A stretch of 64,000 bases of DNA from assembly GCA_023091665.1 (NCBI GenBank), contig JALJCQ010000006.1, forward strand, positions 744,001 to 808,000. Direction: 5' to 3'. The translations under genes and the position numbers were made by a program. Positions 22,339-33,248 of this stretch are shown piece after piece (within the stretch, counting starts at the first letter, position 1; every line of letters starts with the position of its first letter). A model generated the notes under the pieces. It was not told where the DNA came from. It made no database searches and worked only from the letters and a program-made list of their open reading frames with translations. This DNA comes from Pythium myriotylum. Taxonomy: Eukaryota > Oomycota > Peronosporomycetes > Pythiales > Pythiaceae.

Positions 22339-23581
22339 ATGGAGATCCCGCTGGACGACGACGTCCTGCGCGCCGCGCTAGATTTCGTGGACGATTTCGA
22401 GCCACGGAAGCTCTCGCCGGCCAGGCGCTTTCGATTGGAGCTGTTTGCTTTTCGAGAGCAGGCAGACGAGCTCCAGCGACGCATTGGGCAACTGGAATCG
22501 AGGCGCAGAGATGAGGATTCGGTGTACAGGCAGCTCGCTGTTTGTCAGCGCAGGCGCCGGCGAGAATCAGAGATCGAGAATACGCAGCTGCGGGGATTGC
22601 TGCGTGACCACTCACGCGTAATCGATCGGCTCGCGAAGTTGGCTCGGACTGGGCGTTGGAATGAGGTGAGCCTCGTTCGATTTCGATATAATCGTTGAAA
22701 TGATGACACTGTAGTAGATTGGCCATAGAACGAGAAGCAAGGAGATCAAGGTGCCTCGACCCTTGACTCGAGTTGGGCGGGACCGTTTACTTCAAGAGTC
22801 TTTGGGTATGTACCAGCAACTCACCGGGATCTTCAGCCAGGGCCAGTTCTTGTCGGCATCACGTGGAGAAGCGCCTCAGCGGGGTGTAGTTTTCCGAAAA
22901 GACACAGATTGTGGGCGAGAGGTGGAAATTTTTGACTTGCGTCCGATGCCATTCCACTTCGAAAGAGTTGGTGACGCGTTGTGGGACCTCATGAGGCGTC
23001 CTACAGTCCCCGGCGAGATCGTCTGGACTCAGGTACTGAAAGAGGACGTGTTGAGGTTGTTGGAGTATTCTGACAACTTTGTGGACTAGGACGTGGAGTT
23101 GACAGACACGAGACTGGAACGCGAGTTCATGTTCCGGGCCAACGCGCCTTCAGTTGACCTGACTTGTGACTTTCGCAGCCACGTAGTCGTGTCCCAGTGC
23201 ATCTTTCCAGATGCTGTGGCTTTGCTGTGCGTCAGCGAAACCGAAACTCGAGTGCTCAGTGATCAATCTGTTCGGTCCTTCTCAACCATAGAGAAGATTT
23301 GGGTCCTAGTTCAGCCACTAGCGGCTGGTGCGACGACGGTGGCACTCGCACAAACTTACGGCACTCTCACGCCGTGTAGCGAACCTGCTCGTGCTCGACA
23401 TCGAAATATTCAGGCACTAGAAACATACATCGGAAGCGCTGGCACTCACATTGAGGAGCACTGGGGACAAGTAGAATCTCGATTACTCGATGACGCAAGA
23501 GAAAGAAAACAAATCACGGTCAAAGAACTTATCGAGACCGGAGAATCCATGAGCAAACAGACAAGCGACGTGAAGTGCTGA
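22339..23581 (+). CDS. M96-like bZIP/START-like family protein
   Basis: Exons 22339-22665, 22718-23032 and 23090-23581. Intron 1 is only 52 bp (GAG|GTGAGC ... GTAGTAG); intron 2 is 57 bp (CAG|GTACTG ... GACTAG). The product is 377 aa, closest to the upstream neighbour (exon 1 is the same length; P-R-P-L-T-R and R-P-M-P-F-H-F are kept). The zipper lies at ~25-60. The C-terminus extends ~25 residues beyond the neighbour's end. The exon 2 start was placed by aligning the residues before P-R-P-L-T-R with the neighbour. Confidence 0.8.
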
Positions 23582-23642
23582 ATGTTACTGAAGTATACGA
23601 AGCGGATTGCGCACCACGAGTGGTTCTGCTGTGTTGAGCTAG

Positions 23643-24015
23643 CTACGATGAAGAAAAATTACCTTGGTCTTCATTATTCATGAGGCTCATAGGACTCAAA
23701 TCATCGGATTCAGCTCGAACTTCTTCAACCCGGCCGTTGCAATACCCTCGAATCAAAAGTCCTTCTAAGCGCTTTGCCATCCGAGAGATCTTTTGGTGTA
23801 GTGCACACAAACGAAGATTTTCCACCTCAGCCTGGACGCGCTGGTCCCTCAGTTCGTGGTCGATTGCCTCCCAACTGCTCATTCTGTTGCTAGTATCTGC
23901 CATCACTCGCCGGTGCTTGAGCTCCGCGACGCGATAGGGTACAGGATAAACTCGAAAAAAGGATTTCTTCGTCCAAATCGGAAGATTCATCGTGAGCGCG
24001 TTTGACTTGGGCCAT
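23643..24015 (-). pseudogene. Broken zipper-only M96-like copy
   Basis: On the minus strand, ATG 24015 opens with a family-like acidic start (D-E-S-S-D-L-D-E-E-I-L). The frame then shifts, at a run of six Ts, into one reading V-A-E-L-K-H-R-R, the second helix R-V-Q-A-E-V-E-N-L-R-L and K-R-L-E-G-L-L-I-R-G. The bZIP core is deleted. Its best relative is the zipper-only gene at 19263. Confidence 0.6.
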
Positions 24016-24295
24016 CTCGAACTGATCATGAACGCAGAATGTGAAATGCCATCCAAACAGCAAAGAGATTGTTCTGGCGACGATTGAGAATATGGGATTA
24101 GATGAGAGAGTTCTCGCAATACTGCATTGTAGGAGTTAGCTCAGAGGGAAGAAAAAAAACCTCTGCATTATTGGCTACGGATCCACCACAGAACTCTGTG
24201 GCTACCCCCTCCCCCTACCCAGATACCAAGTCTGATTGTTTTCAGTGCCAAACAATCATCACACACATTCTCTCCCGAGTCTCACGTCACCAGCA

Positions 24296-24707
24296 ATGGA
24301 CGTTTGGAGTGAAATCGGCTGCGAATATGCGCTTATGATTATCGTGAACAACCATGGGTGGTTGGCTGCTGGAGTTACGGCAACAAGCCCAACAACTGCA
24401 GAATCGCATCGCACAGCTCGAGGGATAGAGGCAGCCAGTAGCGCTGTCGCTGTGAGCGGCAACAAGATCGCGATGCCCTACGCATGCATCACGCAATCGC
24501 AAGTAGCAGTTGTGAAGCCATTTGACCTTGGGGTGGCTCAAGCGACTCTCACACAAACGTACTTGCGCTCGCAGTGTCCACCAACTCAACCTCAGGACCC
24601 TCGAAGCATACTTTGGCATGGTTCGTTGTAACCTCGACAGACAATGGGAGCACTTTGAATACCTTGCACTTGACAGAGTTCGAGTGGGCGGACATGCAAT
24701 GTATTAA
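24296..24707 (+). pseudogene. Scrambled M96-like relic
   Basis: Pieces of the family in different frames. A zipper piece (L-E-L-R-Q-Q-A-Q-Q-L-Q-N-R-I-A-Q-L-E-G, then stop) is at ~24370-24430. A C-terminal piece with A-T-L-T-Q-T-Y-L is at ~24530-24580. In another frame, L-E-A-Y-F-G-M-V-R and W-E-H-F-E-Y-L are at ~24600-24690. An internal deletion joined zipper and C-terminus and frameshifts followed. The subfamily promoter element survives at 24253-24286. Confidence 0.6.
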
Positions 24708-24746
24708 AATCGCAGAATATGTAGTGTGTCTACTTCATGTACTCGG

Positions 24747-25115
24747 TCACCACGACTTGTAGGTGCTGTACTCAGCCGTCCAGTCGCCGTTGTTGTTAGC
24801 CAAGTGCATCTTGAACTCCAGTTTCCACGGCGCATGCATGCCCGAGATGGTAGCGTCGAACACGCCACGACCGTGGACCACCGCCCGGGCGCCGTCCTCA
24901 GTGACTTTTACTTTGTCGTAGTCCACTTCGATGCTGTGGTAGTCGTAGCTCTCCGTCCTGATGACATCGAACCACTCGCGTCGCGGCTGCTTGAAGCCCG
25001 TGATGTGGACGAGATAGTAGTCGGGATTGGTGAGACTCGTGAGCGTTTTGATGTCGGCGTCGACCATCGCGTGGTGGAATCGACGCACGAAGCCGAGGAT
25101 CTCAGAACGGACCAT
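24747..25115 (-). CDS. SnoaL/DUF4440-like small protein
   Basis: 122 aa, single exon, start ATG 25115. NTF2-like fold features: N-terminal helix (I-L-G-F-V-R-R-F-H-H-A-M-V-D-A-D), L-T-S-L, D-Y-Y-L-V-H-I-T-G, then E-W-F-D-V and alternating beta strands to the end. Family members are small cone-shaped proteins, often of unknown substrate; no catalytic assignment is possible. It is a paralogue of the gene at 26215 in opposite orientation, and the ~60 bp before the two ATGs are also similar. Confidence 0.72.
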   Translation of the reverse strand: MVRSEILGFVRRFHHAMVDADIKTLTSLTNPDYYLVHITGFKQPRREWFDVIRTESYDYHSIEVDYDKVKVTEDGARAVVHGRGVFDATISGMHAPWKLEFKMHLANNNGDWTAEYSTYKSW

Positions 25116-26214
25116 TGTCGAGCTAGTGACGAATGCAAAAGTGAGCTGGGCCGAGTCTGGTGTCTCCTCGGAGGGATCTTCATTCTGTCCAGCACGATTT
25201 CAGCAAACGCACACAGTATCGCAGTTCTGGTTTACACCTTGAAGAGACTATAAATTTGTATGTATAGCTGTATAAGTTGCTACGATGTTTAGTTCTAATT
25301 TAACTGAAATTGACCAATAATACATACTCTCTTAGAAGCTATACATTTTCAGACTGGACATCTGGATCAATGTCGGCGATTAGTGCCACACCCGCCACGT
25401 TCTGGTGGGCTGTAATCACATCCTGTTGCGCCCACGCGAAAGAAAGGTTCGATTGCATCCGCACGGAGGCGGAAGAGGGATGCAGCCATTGTGAGTCACG
25501 TGTCCTTGACGAAATCCGAGATGGTGCTTATCCTTTCCGAAGAGTTCCCTGCTCAAAGGCAGGATTAATTGAAGGTTGAGTGGCTGAAATGCGATCCTCA
25601 AACTACAGTAGGTGGTTAACACCATCGAGATCAAGTCGAGCACAAGCGGATACGCCCTAGCGTTGGTGAGCAGATTCGTGTGGTGGAACGCTTGTCGAAT
25701 ATGTTGCTCTAGCGTACTGAGAAGACGTGAGGTTGTCGCACACGAATGTCTGAGACTTTGTATTGCCACGGTCGCTTCCTCGTAATGGGCTCGGCCGTTC
25801 CGTCACACGATGCTGAACGGTGTGCTCAAGAGACGGGGAATTCTTCTAGGCGGAGGAGTGAAAGCGGGACACATCACAGTGCCTCAAGACTCTTCCGTGA
25901 GGTCCAACAAAAAATGATATCGTTTTCTAAATATATAAGTTTCGGACAGACCATGTTGTCTACATTGTATATAAATTCATACATGGATTGCTACATTAAT
26001 CGATTCCTATGGAATGTCTCTTTTTTGCGCCTTATCACGACCTTCACTCCGTCCATCACCCCAACGGCAATGGCACCAACCGTCATTGTCCAAGTTGAAG
26101 TCGGTACCATCCTTCAGTGGTTCGTAGTGGAATCTCGCCGGACGGAATGAAGATCCCTTCGAGGAGACCTCGGACACTCACCAACTCACTTTTGGATTCC
26201 AAACTTCGTCAACA
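25116..26214. other. Divergent intergenic region
   Basis: 1.1 kb between the two divergent SnoaL-like genes. Both ends share a leader containing a GATCC-CTTCGAGGAGAC-like block. The middle is AT-rich, with a minus open frame at 25416-25769 that shows nothing recognisable. Confidence 0.5.
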
Positions 26215-26583
26215 ATGGTCCGTTCCGAAATTCTCGACTACCTGCGTCGATTCCACGAGGCGATGGTCGACGCCGACATCAAAACGCTCACAAGTCTCAC
26301 GATCCCCGACTACTATCTCATCCATGTCTCCGGCTACAAGCAATCGCGTAGTGAATGGTTCGACGTGGTCGAGACGGAGAGCTACAAGTACCACAGCATC
26401 GAGATTCACTACGACACGGTCGAAGCCACTGAGGAGGGCTCGAAGGCGGTTGTTCATGGTCGCTCGCTCTACGACGCCACCATCAAGGGCAAACGAGGGC
26501 TGACTCGACTCGAGTTCACGATGTACTTGGCTAACATCGACGGTGTGTGGACGGCGGGGCATAGCGCGTACACGACGTGGTAA
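26215..26583 (+). CDS. SnoaL/DUF4440-like small protein
   Basis: 122 aa, start ATG 26215. It is the same length as the 24747 paralogue and aligns without gaps: V-R-S-E-I-L, M-V-D-A-D-I-K-T-L-T-S-L-T, P-D-Y-Y-L, E-W-F-D-V, and a similar ending (Y-T-T-W against Y-K-S-W). Differences are mostly conservative, as expected for two functional copies of an inverted duplication. No signal peptide is seen; probably soluble. Confidence 0.72.
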   Translation: MVRSEILDYLRRFHEAMVDADIKTLTSLTIPDYYLIHVSGYKQSRSEWFDVVETESYKYHSIEIHYDTVEATEEGSKAVVHGRSLYDATIKGKRGLTRLEFTMYLANIDGVWTAGHSAYTTW

Positions 26584-27253
26584 TTCATACCTTGTCCAGA
26601 ACCACAAGTGCTTGCCTCAAAGAAGCAATCCTGTTTTTTTCTCCACAAAAGGACGAGATGATGGTGAAGACGAGCGCATGCTGCTTCAGCGCACGTCGAT
26701 TGATGGTGTTTAGTGGGAGCTCATCGTCTTTATCTCCTTTTGGTTTGCACATGTAACCCAATACACATTGTCGCACATTGTATAGCTCGCGTTACTATAC
26801 TACTGTACTCGAGGTTGATGCGAACACTTACCGTGCACTACTTCCAGTTAATACCGTCCATCGTGCCTTCTTCAATCAATCGTTCATGTGCCAGCCACGC
26901 GTTGACTCGACACCTTTACTCTTTGACGCTAACTGCGACCATAATTCTGTAACCGTTAGGCGCAAGCTGCAACGATAGACGAGATTCAACGGTCGTTAAG
27001 GAAGGAGGTCCACCTTAACGTCCGTGTCTCATCGGGACGTTCGAGGAGATGCGACCTTCTCAGGATGCTGAATACCAGACAAATGTCTGTTCACGACATT
27101 CAGAATGTTTGACGGCGGCCGTCATCATTCCAACGACCTCGTTATTGGCTGCCGGCCACGTGCCTGTGATCTGGTGTCTTCCAATTGGCCAGAACTTCCG
27201 TCGTGGACCTGATGCTGCTGGTGGGTAGGACAGTTTGAGACTTCGCGATAACA
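26584..27253. other. Intergenic region
   Basis: 670 bp; only short frames without motifs. A small inverted repeat (CGTTAAGG ... CCTTAACG, around 26993-27019) is visible. Confidence 0.45.
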
Positions 27254-28529
27254 ATGCGAGATGGCACCCAAGCCAAATATGTCATAGAAGCCACGGCATT
27301 ACCTCGAGACGAGAAATCCAACGTAGGCGTGGAGATCACATTTGATGAGGACATCCTGCGTGCGGCACTCGATTTTGTCGACGAGTTCGCAACAAGTCAG
27401 CGACCGAAGGCGACGGCAACGCGACGCCGCTTGGAGCTGATCGATCTACGCGAGCAATCGGTTGAGCTTCACCGACGACTCGCCCAACTGCGGCAAAAGC
27501 GATCGAACCAGGCAGAAGAGTGGGAGCTTCTCGTGTCATGCCAGAGGCAGCGCCGAAAGCGCGCGGAAGACGAGAACGCTTCGTTGCGAGCGATGCTGAA
27601 GAAATATTCGCGTACGACCAGGCAGCTGCGAAGTCTTCTGGGTGATCGATGCTGGATGGAGGTGAGTTCTGTGCTTCTTCGAATAGTATCAAAAAGCAGA
27701 GCTGATGTGTTGGACTCGATTAGACAGCCTCGGTTTTTGCGGATTTCCTTCGCTGCGACAACATCAAGGCTCCCCGCCCTCTCAGTCGTATTGATCGAGA
27801 ACGGCTACTTCAGGAAGCGTTCGGGATGTATGGTCAGGTATCGACAATATTCGACCAGCAACATACTGCTTCGGCAACGATTGAAGATACAAAGCAACGT
27901 GGTGTGATCAAGCATTTAAAGACAGAGCTGGGTGAGGCGGTAGAATTCTTTGACTTGCGCCCGACGCCTCTAGACTTCTCCAAAATAGGAGAGGCTGTTT
28001 GGCAGCACGCGATCAATCCCAAGATTCCAGGAGAATATGCTTCGACTCAGGTATTATTACTGTGCTCTCTACGCATTGTAGCGCGTGCTGTCCGTTGACC
28101 CAAAACTCTGTGTAGGACATCTTTTCGTCCGACGCGCGAGTCGAGCGCCAGTTTCAATTTCATTTCCGGCTTCCCGAGTCAGACCAGCACTGCGACGCGG
28201 AGTGCCACGCGGTTATTCTCCGATACCGATTACCGAATGCGGTCGTTGTGCTGTGGGTCAACAAGATGGAGACTCACGTTGCAAGTGAGCGTTCGGTCTT
28301 GACAGTTTCAACGACAGAAAAGATGTGGGTGCTGGTCCAGCCTCTTGAGACTGGCGTGTCGGCTCCAATATCTGTTGCAAGGTGCTACGGGACTCTGATG
28401 CCGTCGGTCAGATCTGCATTCAGCCAAAAATACGACAACCTGTGGCTGGCAACTTATCGATGGAGAACCGACCACGGAAAAGATCACTGGGGCGAGATCG
28501 AGTCATCTGTGCTGCTGAGCATGTGCTGA
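27254..28529 (+). CDS. M96-like bZIP/START-like family protein
   Basis: Exons 27254-27661, 27724-28050 and 28116-28529; introns 62 bp (GAG|GTGAGT ... GATTAG) and 65 bp (CAG|GTATTA ... TGTAG), phase 0. The product is 382 aa. ATG 27254 adds ~25 residues before the family core (D-E-D-I-L-R-A-A-L-D-F-V-D-E-F); no later in-frame ATG fits better. The zipper lies at ~53-83. Exon 2 has A-P-R-P-L-S-R and D-L-R-P-T-P-L-D-F. The start of exon 3 is less conserved than in neighbours. Confidence 0.8.
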
Positions 28530-29634
28530 GTCGAAGACATCGAGCGACGGCCGCCCGAACGAGCCTTCGGCTGGTCTGCGGAAAAAGCCCCGTTTTATGG
28601 ATTCTTGATAAGACACCAAAGCGACTTCCAGGAGAACCATCAACAACTGTGCACACTGTATCCAAGATCACGACTGCCACTTACATGAGACAATTGGTTG
28701 GATCTCTGACGCCACATCTCGGAACTTCTCAAACGCTATGCACAAGAGTTTGAGCGTGAAATCTTCTCATATCCTATGCAGGACCTCATTCTCTCGATCG
28801 TTTCCGTCCAGAATGAATTGAAAGAGTCAACGAATACACACCTTCGCCCGGCTTGGTGCTATCGAAAAACTCACATCGGGCATCAACAACAGCCAGGAAA
28901 GCGTGTACTTGAAAACACTGATTTGGCTGTCCTTGTAAGCTCCTTATCAAGAACAAAACAGTCAATGTCCGCTACACTTCACGGGCCCGGATTTCCAATT
29001 GTGGCTTCACCGACTGTTTTTCAATGATACGTATGAAGCATTTACTGTACGCCATGCGCTGCAAATGAAAGGATTTTTGATTGAGGTTTTTGTTTGACAC
29101 GGCAGCCTGACGGTCAAAACAATGAGCGGAATCCAAGTCTGCGAAAGGTTTCTTCAAACCATCCGTATACAAATTCACTGCATGATGTCAAATACGAGGG
29201 AGGAGCCAAGATACGGTACACAAAGGTGGCTGTCAGCCGACAAGGATGTCAAATACGATTCGCATGATGATTGCGTTCGCCCGGAACAATCAACGCACTG
29301 CGCAGATTGCGCGTGAGTGACGATGAACCGAAACTTTTCGCTTTGATTGTCTTTTGCCCTCGCTTGTAATCATTCCCACCACATAATCTCTGTTTCGAGA
29401 TGCAGTACGACGACGGGCTGACCTCCAGCCTGTCTGGAGAGACACTCCAGCCTCGAGTGTGTGCTGGTGATCAGCGTGGCATTAGGAGAGTACCGTACTG
29501 TCTGGATACGCGACTGGATAATCAAGCGATCACTGGGAACAGGTTGATTGCCATTTTCATCAAAGTGTAATCACATACATTCTACCAGTGACGTCAGCTG
29601 TTCAGTACAGTATAGGAATTCAAGTGGGAGAAGA
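28530..29634. other. Intergenic region
   Basis: 1.1 kb with no gene I can support; frames are short and motif-free. The last 70 bp hold the subfamily promoter element (29568-29583) and a CRE-type site (29589-29596). Confidence 0.45.
29589..29596. promoter_or_regulatory. CRE-type bZIP site TGACGTCA
   Basis: Perfect palindrome TGACGTCA, 39 bp upstream of ATG 29635 and just after the conserved subfamily element. This is the classical CREB/ATF-type bZIP target; binding by a family member is only a possibility. Confidence 0.45.
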
Positions 29635-30856
29635 ATGGAGCCCTTCACGGTGGACGAGGAAGTGGTACGTGCAGCGCTCGAGCTGATTGACCACAGCGAG
29701 CAACGGAAGCTTTCGACGACCAAGCGTCGCCGCGAAGAGCTACAAGTGCTGCGGAAGCAGGCTGTGGAACTCGACTGCCGACTTGCGCAACTCGCGCCGG
29801 CCAAACGCAGCAATGGGAGCCAGTGGCGCCAGCTCGCGGTGTGCCAGCGGAAGCGACGCCACCGTGCAGAAGTTGAAAATGAACGACTCCGGTTACTGCT
29901 GAACAAGCAAAACCGACTGATTGAACGCTTCGCGAAAGAGCTAGGTACTCGTAACGGGAACAAGGTAGGTCCGATGTGGCCGCTATGTGACCGGAATGAG
30001 CGTCTGACTGGTTGCGTTGTAGCTGCTTTGGACTCAGCTTTTTCGTGAAAACGAAGTTCGCGTTCCTCGTCCACTGAAGCGATACTTGCGAGAACGTCTT
30101 ATCCAGGAATGCCATCAAATGTCTACCGAATTTGTACGGGTTTTCGCGCAACCGCAGTTTGAATCCGTCAAGCAGGATGTAACGCGACCATGGGGAGAAG
30201 TCACACGACGCTACGTTGACAGAACGCATGTTGTCGAGCTGTCCGAGTCTCGGCCAACACCCTTCGACCATGTCGCAGTGGGAGATGCGATCTGGCATCA
30301 CATTACGCATCACCAAATAGCTGAAGCTATGATTAAGAAACAGGTAATTCTTCTCGCTCTTGTCGATCGTTTCATTCGCCGATGTAACACCAGTCCCTCG
30401 TGGTGGCTGTAGGAGCTCAGTATTTCCGACACCCAATTCGAACGCGAGTATGTATTCGCACTTCAAGCTCCAGAGCCTGCATCTTTCCACGCTCGAATGG
30501 CTGGAATGCGTTATACGCTGCCGTATGCTACTGTCATTGTTTGGGTTATTGAGATTGAGACCAAAGTCGGGACGGAATCTCCGTTGCTCACATTCAAAAC
30601 GACAGAGAAAGTGTGGACGCTTGTACAGCCCACCATGTTGCAAGAAACCACGATAGCGCTGGCACAAACGTACTTGGTGTCAACGTCCTACAGCGCCGAC
30701 ACGTGCACGACGAGAACCAAAATCCCTGCTCTTGAGGCATACCTTGGGCATATTCCAGCGTACATGGAGACGCAGTGGAGCCATGTCGAGTCGCTGGTAT
30801 TAGAGAAGATTAGATTTGCTGGTAAGGGTATGAATTACCTGGTCGCCACTTCCTAA
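29635..30856 (+). CDS. M96-like bZIP/START-like family protein
   Basis: Exons 29635-29964, 30023-30343 and 30413-30856; introns 58 bp (AAG|GTAGGT ... TTGTAG) and 69 bp (CAG|GTAATT ... GCTGTAG), phase 0. The product is 364 aa. The zipper lies at ~27-58 with a strongly basic lead (T-T-K-R-R-R-E-E-L-Q-V-L-R-K-Q-A-V). Exon 2 has V-P-R-P-L-K-R and E-S-R-P-T-P-F-D-H. Exon 3 has Y-A-T-V-I-V-W-V and ends L-E-A-Y-L-G, then W-S-H-V-E-S-L-V-L. Confidence 0.82.
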
Positions 30857-31292
30857 GATCTCAAAAACACATTCTGAGCACAACGAAATGCATTACACAA
30901 TACGTATGTTGATCTATTGGCAACCAGAAGTGGCTACAACGCACCAATAAACCATTTGAATCAAGCACTCGCTGACGAAGTCGGTTAAGTCACTTATTGG
31001 CACTTGCCTTCTATTGCAACTTGTTTCACCAGTGCCGTTTCGGTACATACGAAATCAACCGCCAGAGATCTTCACAAACGCCACCGATGGGTGCGTACAG
31101 CATTCAAATCGACTCGTTCACCAGTCTCCATGACGAGTTAGTCCGACTTCCACGCCAAGATGGCTACATTCTACAATCAGTACTATTCGCTGCATGATTA
31201 TTGAAGTTGGAAGTGATTCGTCCGTAGCTCCTCAGAAGGCTGGCGTGTTCGCCGCCTCATCCGCCGTTCCTCACGCTTCTTCTCGCTGCACG
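30857..31292. other. Intergenic region and leader
   Basis: 436 bp. The frame of the next CDS is open from 31194, but the N-terminal extension does not resemble the family. Nothing else is recognised. Confidence 0.4.
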
Positions 31293-32781
31293 ATGAGCAG
31301 CTCGCCGCCACTGCCAGACGAGAGCGAGGACCACGCGACGCTCCACGCGGCGTTGGCGTTTGTGGACGAGTTCGAGCTCTCTGATGGCGACCACGAGTCG
31401 CCCAGCGCCGACCTCCTCGGCGGTCTCACTTTGGACGACCAGCCAGTGATCAGCGCCGACGCAGCAGCAACAGGCGGTGCACCGCCATCCAGTAGCGATG
31501 CATCGACGGCGTCGCTCAGCAAGAGAAGCTCTTCGACTAACCGCAGTCGCAAGCGGCAGAAAGACGAGCTCCTGTACTTGCGCGGCGTCGTAGATGAATT
31601 GGAATCGCAATTGTCCACACTGAAGAAAGGAGACAGCGACGCTGCGGCTTCTAAACAACCAACGGAGCCGCTCGCATTCGTGTGGGAGGAACTTGCTGCG
31701 AGGCAATATGCACAGCGCCAGCGTGCCGAAGTGGAGAACGTCAAGCTTCGCACGATGCTCGAGGAACAGATCCGCGTGGCCAAGAATCTTGAACGACTGA
31801 TCAAGAAGAGGACAATGGCTGAGGTATGTGATTGTGTGTGTGCGTGTTGGATTTGTCACGAGAGCCGGATTTTAATCTCGGTGTGCAGTTTCTCGTGCCC
31901 TCGTCCGCCAAGCGTGTTCGAATGTGGAAAGACTCAAGTGTGCTTGATGACCTCGCCGTGTTCGACGAGCTGATGACCGCAATCGACGAAATGCGTACGC
32001 GAGTATCAGAGGTCTTTGCTGACGAGCGCTTTTCGTGCAAAGTACCAGCACTGCGAGAGATCCAAGCTCGCAATGACGATGAGTATGGGACAGTCGTCGA
32101 AGTCTTCGACTCGCGCGTTGCTCCGTTCGGCATGGAAGAGATCTCGGATGCTGTTTGGCATCACATGACCGCACAAGCATTTGATCCACACGCATTTCAC
32201 GACAATGTGCGTAGATTACCCTCCTTCCGCGGCTTTCGATGCGCGTTAGTTGTTGATATCGATGCGAATTATTTTTTCAGGTGGTCGAAGTCTCAGATTC
32301 CGTGCTGAAACGCGAGTTTGGGAGCACGCTCGATATGCCGCGGATGAAAGGCACATTTCGCGGAAAGATCGCTGCGAGACGGTTTGTCGAGAATGATAAG
32401 ATACTCGTGCTATGGGCTGCGCTGCTGGATCCAGAGAAGATCGCGGACATGCCGATGGATGGACTTTTGATGCGACAACGAGGCTGGACGCTGATACGAG
32501 CGCCTCCTCCAGATTTCGTGCGATCCGACCGCCCAGCAACGTTGACTCAGTCGTATCACTTGGTCATACCAGACGTGACTGAAGAGGAAGGAGACCAACG
32601 TCGGAAAGTTGGAACTCTGACAAACTTCGTCTTAAGTTCGGTCGAATTCCACTTGGAAATGGGCCGACAAATGATTGAGAACCTGCTCCTCGAAGACGGA
32701 TGGAAGACTCCTTCGAGTGCGAGCAGCCCCGAGACTGATCCAAGCGCCAACGCTCTTATTTCGAACGAACCTTCTTGGTAG
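31293..32781 (+). CDS. M96-like bZIP/START-like family protein
   Basis: Exons 31293-31823, 31889-32206 and 32281-32781; introns 65 bp (GAG|GTATGT ... GTGCAG) and 74 bp (AAT|GTGCGT ... TTTTCAG), phase 0. The product is 449 aa. The bZIP-like segment at ~82-113 reads T-N-R-S-R-K-R-Q-K-D-E-L-L-Y-L-R-G-V-V. The second helix (A-A-R-Q-Y-A-Q-R-Q-R-A-E-V-E-N) closely matches the 14740 gene, so this is probably its intron-bearing relative. Exon 3 has V-V-E-V-S-D-S, A-A-R-R-F-V-E-N-D-K and M-D-G. It is the last host gene before the viral insertion. Confidence 0.83.
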
Positions 32782-33037
32782 TATGAGTTTTGCATATCTA
32801 TTCCCCACCGCGACGCGAAATTGAAACATTTCGATTAGACCTCCAGACTTCAAGGGGATCTCCATGTCCAAATTGCGTTTCGCGCAAATCAGTCGGCACA
32901 GCCATCACTACAGTGACTCGTTTGTGACGGGGAGTTTGTAGACAAGGAGGAGGATGCGCGTGAGTTCTTGTTGGCGATGATGAGCTCGTGTCACAAACGA
33001 ACTTGCAGTTGGCAGAAGCCTTTTGGGATCTTTTTAG
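32782..33037. other. Left flank of the insertion
   Basis: A + frame at ~32923-33030 reads D-K-E-E-D-A-R-E-F-L-L-A-M-M and is followed by TTTTTAG, a possible intron acceptor at 33037. It may be an upstream exon of the interrupted gene; the identity is unclear. Confidence 0.3.
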
Positions 33038-33085
33038 GTCCAAGTTGCAGTTGGGCAAGGTCGCGATGCTGTACCATGTAGTACA
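33038..33085 (+). pseudogene. Host coding frame, 5' part, cut by the insertion
   Basis: After a possible acceptor at 33037 the + frame reads S-K-L-Q-L-G-K-V-A-M-L-Y-H-V-V up to the insertion point. The sequence right of the element (48024 onward) continues in the same frame. I do not recognise the protein. Confidence 0.4.
33063..33085. repeat. Left attachment-site copy (attL-like)
   Basis: GCGATGCT followed by GTACCATGTAGTACA. The 15-bp core is repeated exactly at the right end (48009-48023), and the preceding 8 bp match 7 of 8. Core copies as direct repeats bounding the element are what tyrosine-recombinase integration leaves. Confidence 0.75.
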
Positions 33086-33248
33086 TCATCGCTGTCTGTA
33101 AGGGTGTCTAGGGGTACGCTCGTTGCTCTTATATGCGAAGGAAGAGCGGACGATGGCGTACGGGCAGAGCAAATGTCGGCACATGAATAAATATAATTGT
33201 TACGGAATGCTGCGTTGGAAAATGCGAGTATTCTCACGACTAAGGCGA

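Noticed and set aside
25416..25769. 117-aa minus-strand frame between the SnoaL-like genes
   Set aside because: No motif, unusual composition, overlaps shared leader and spacer DNA.
32923..33030. Ubiquitin-protease-like motif (E-E-D-A-R-E-F-L)
   Set aside because: Only one short motif, no catalytic Cys or His boxes nearby; too little to name the interrupted host gene.
33063..33085. tRNA gene as integration target
   Set aside because: The flanks do not fold into a cloverleaf and instead read as protein-coding sequence across the junction.
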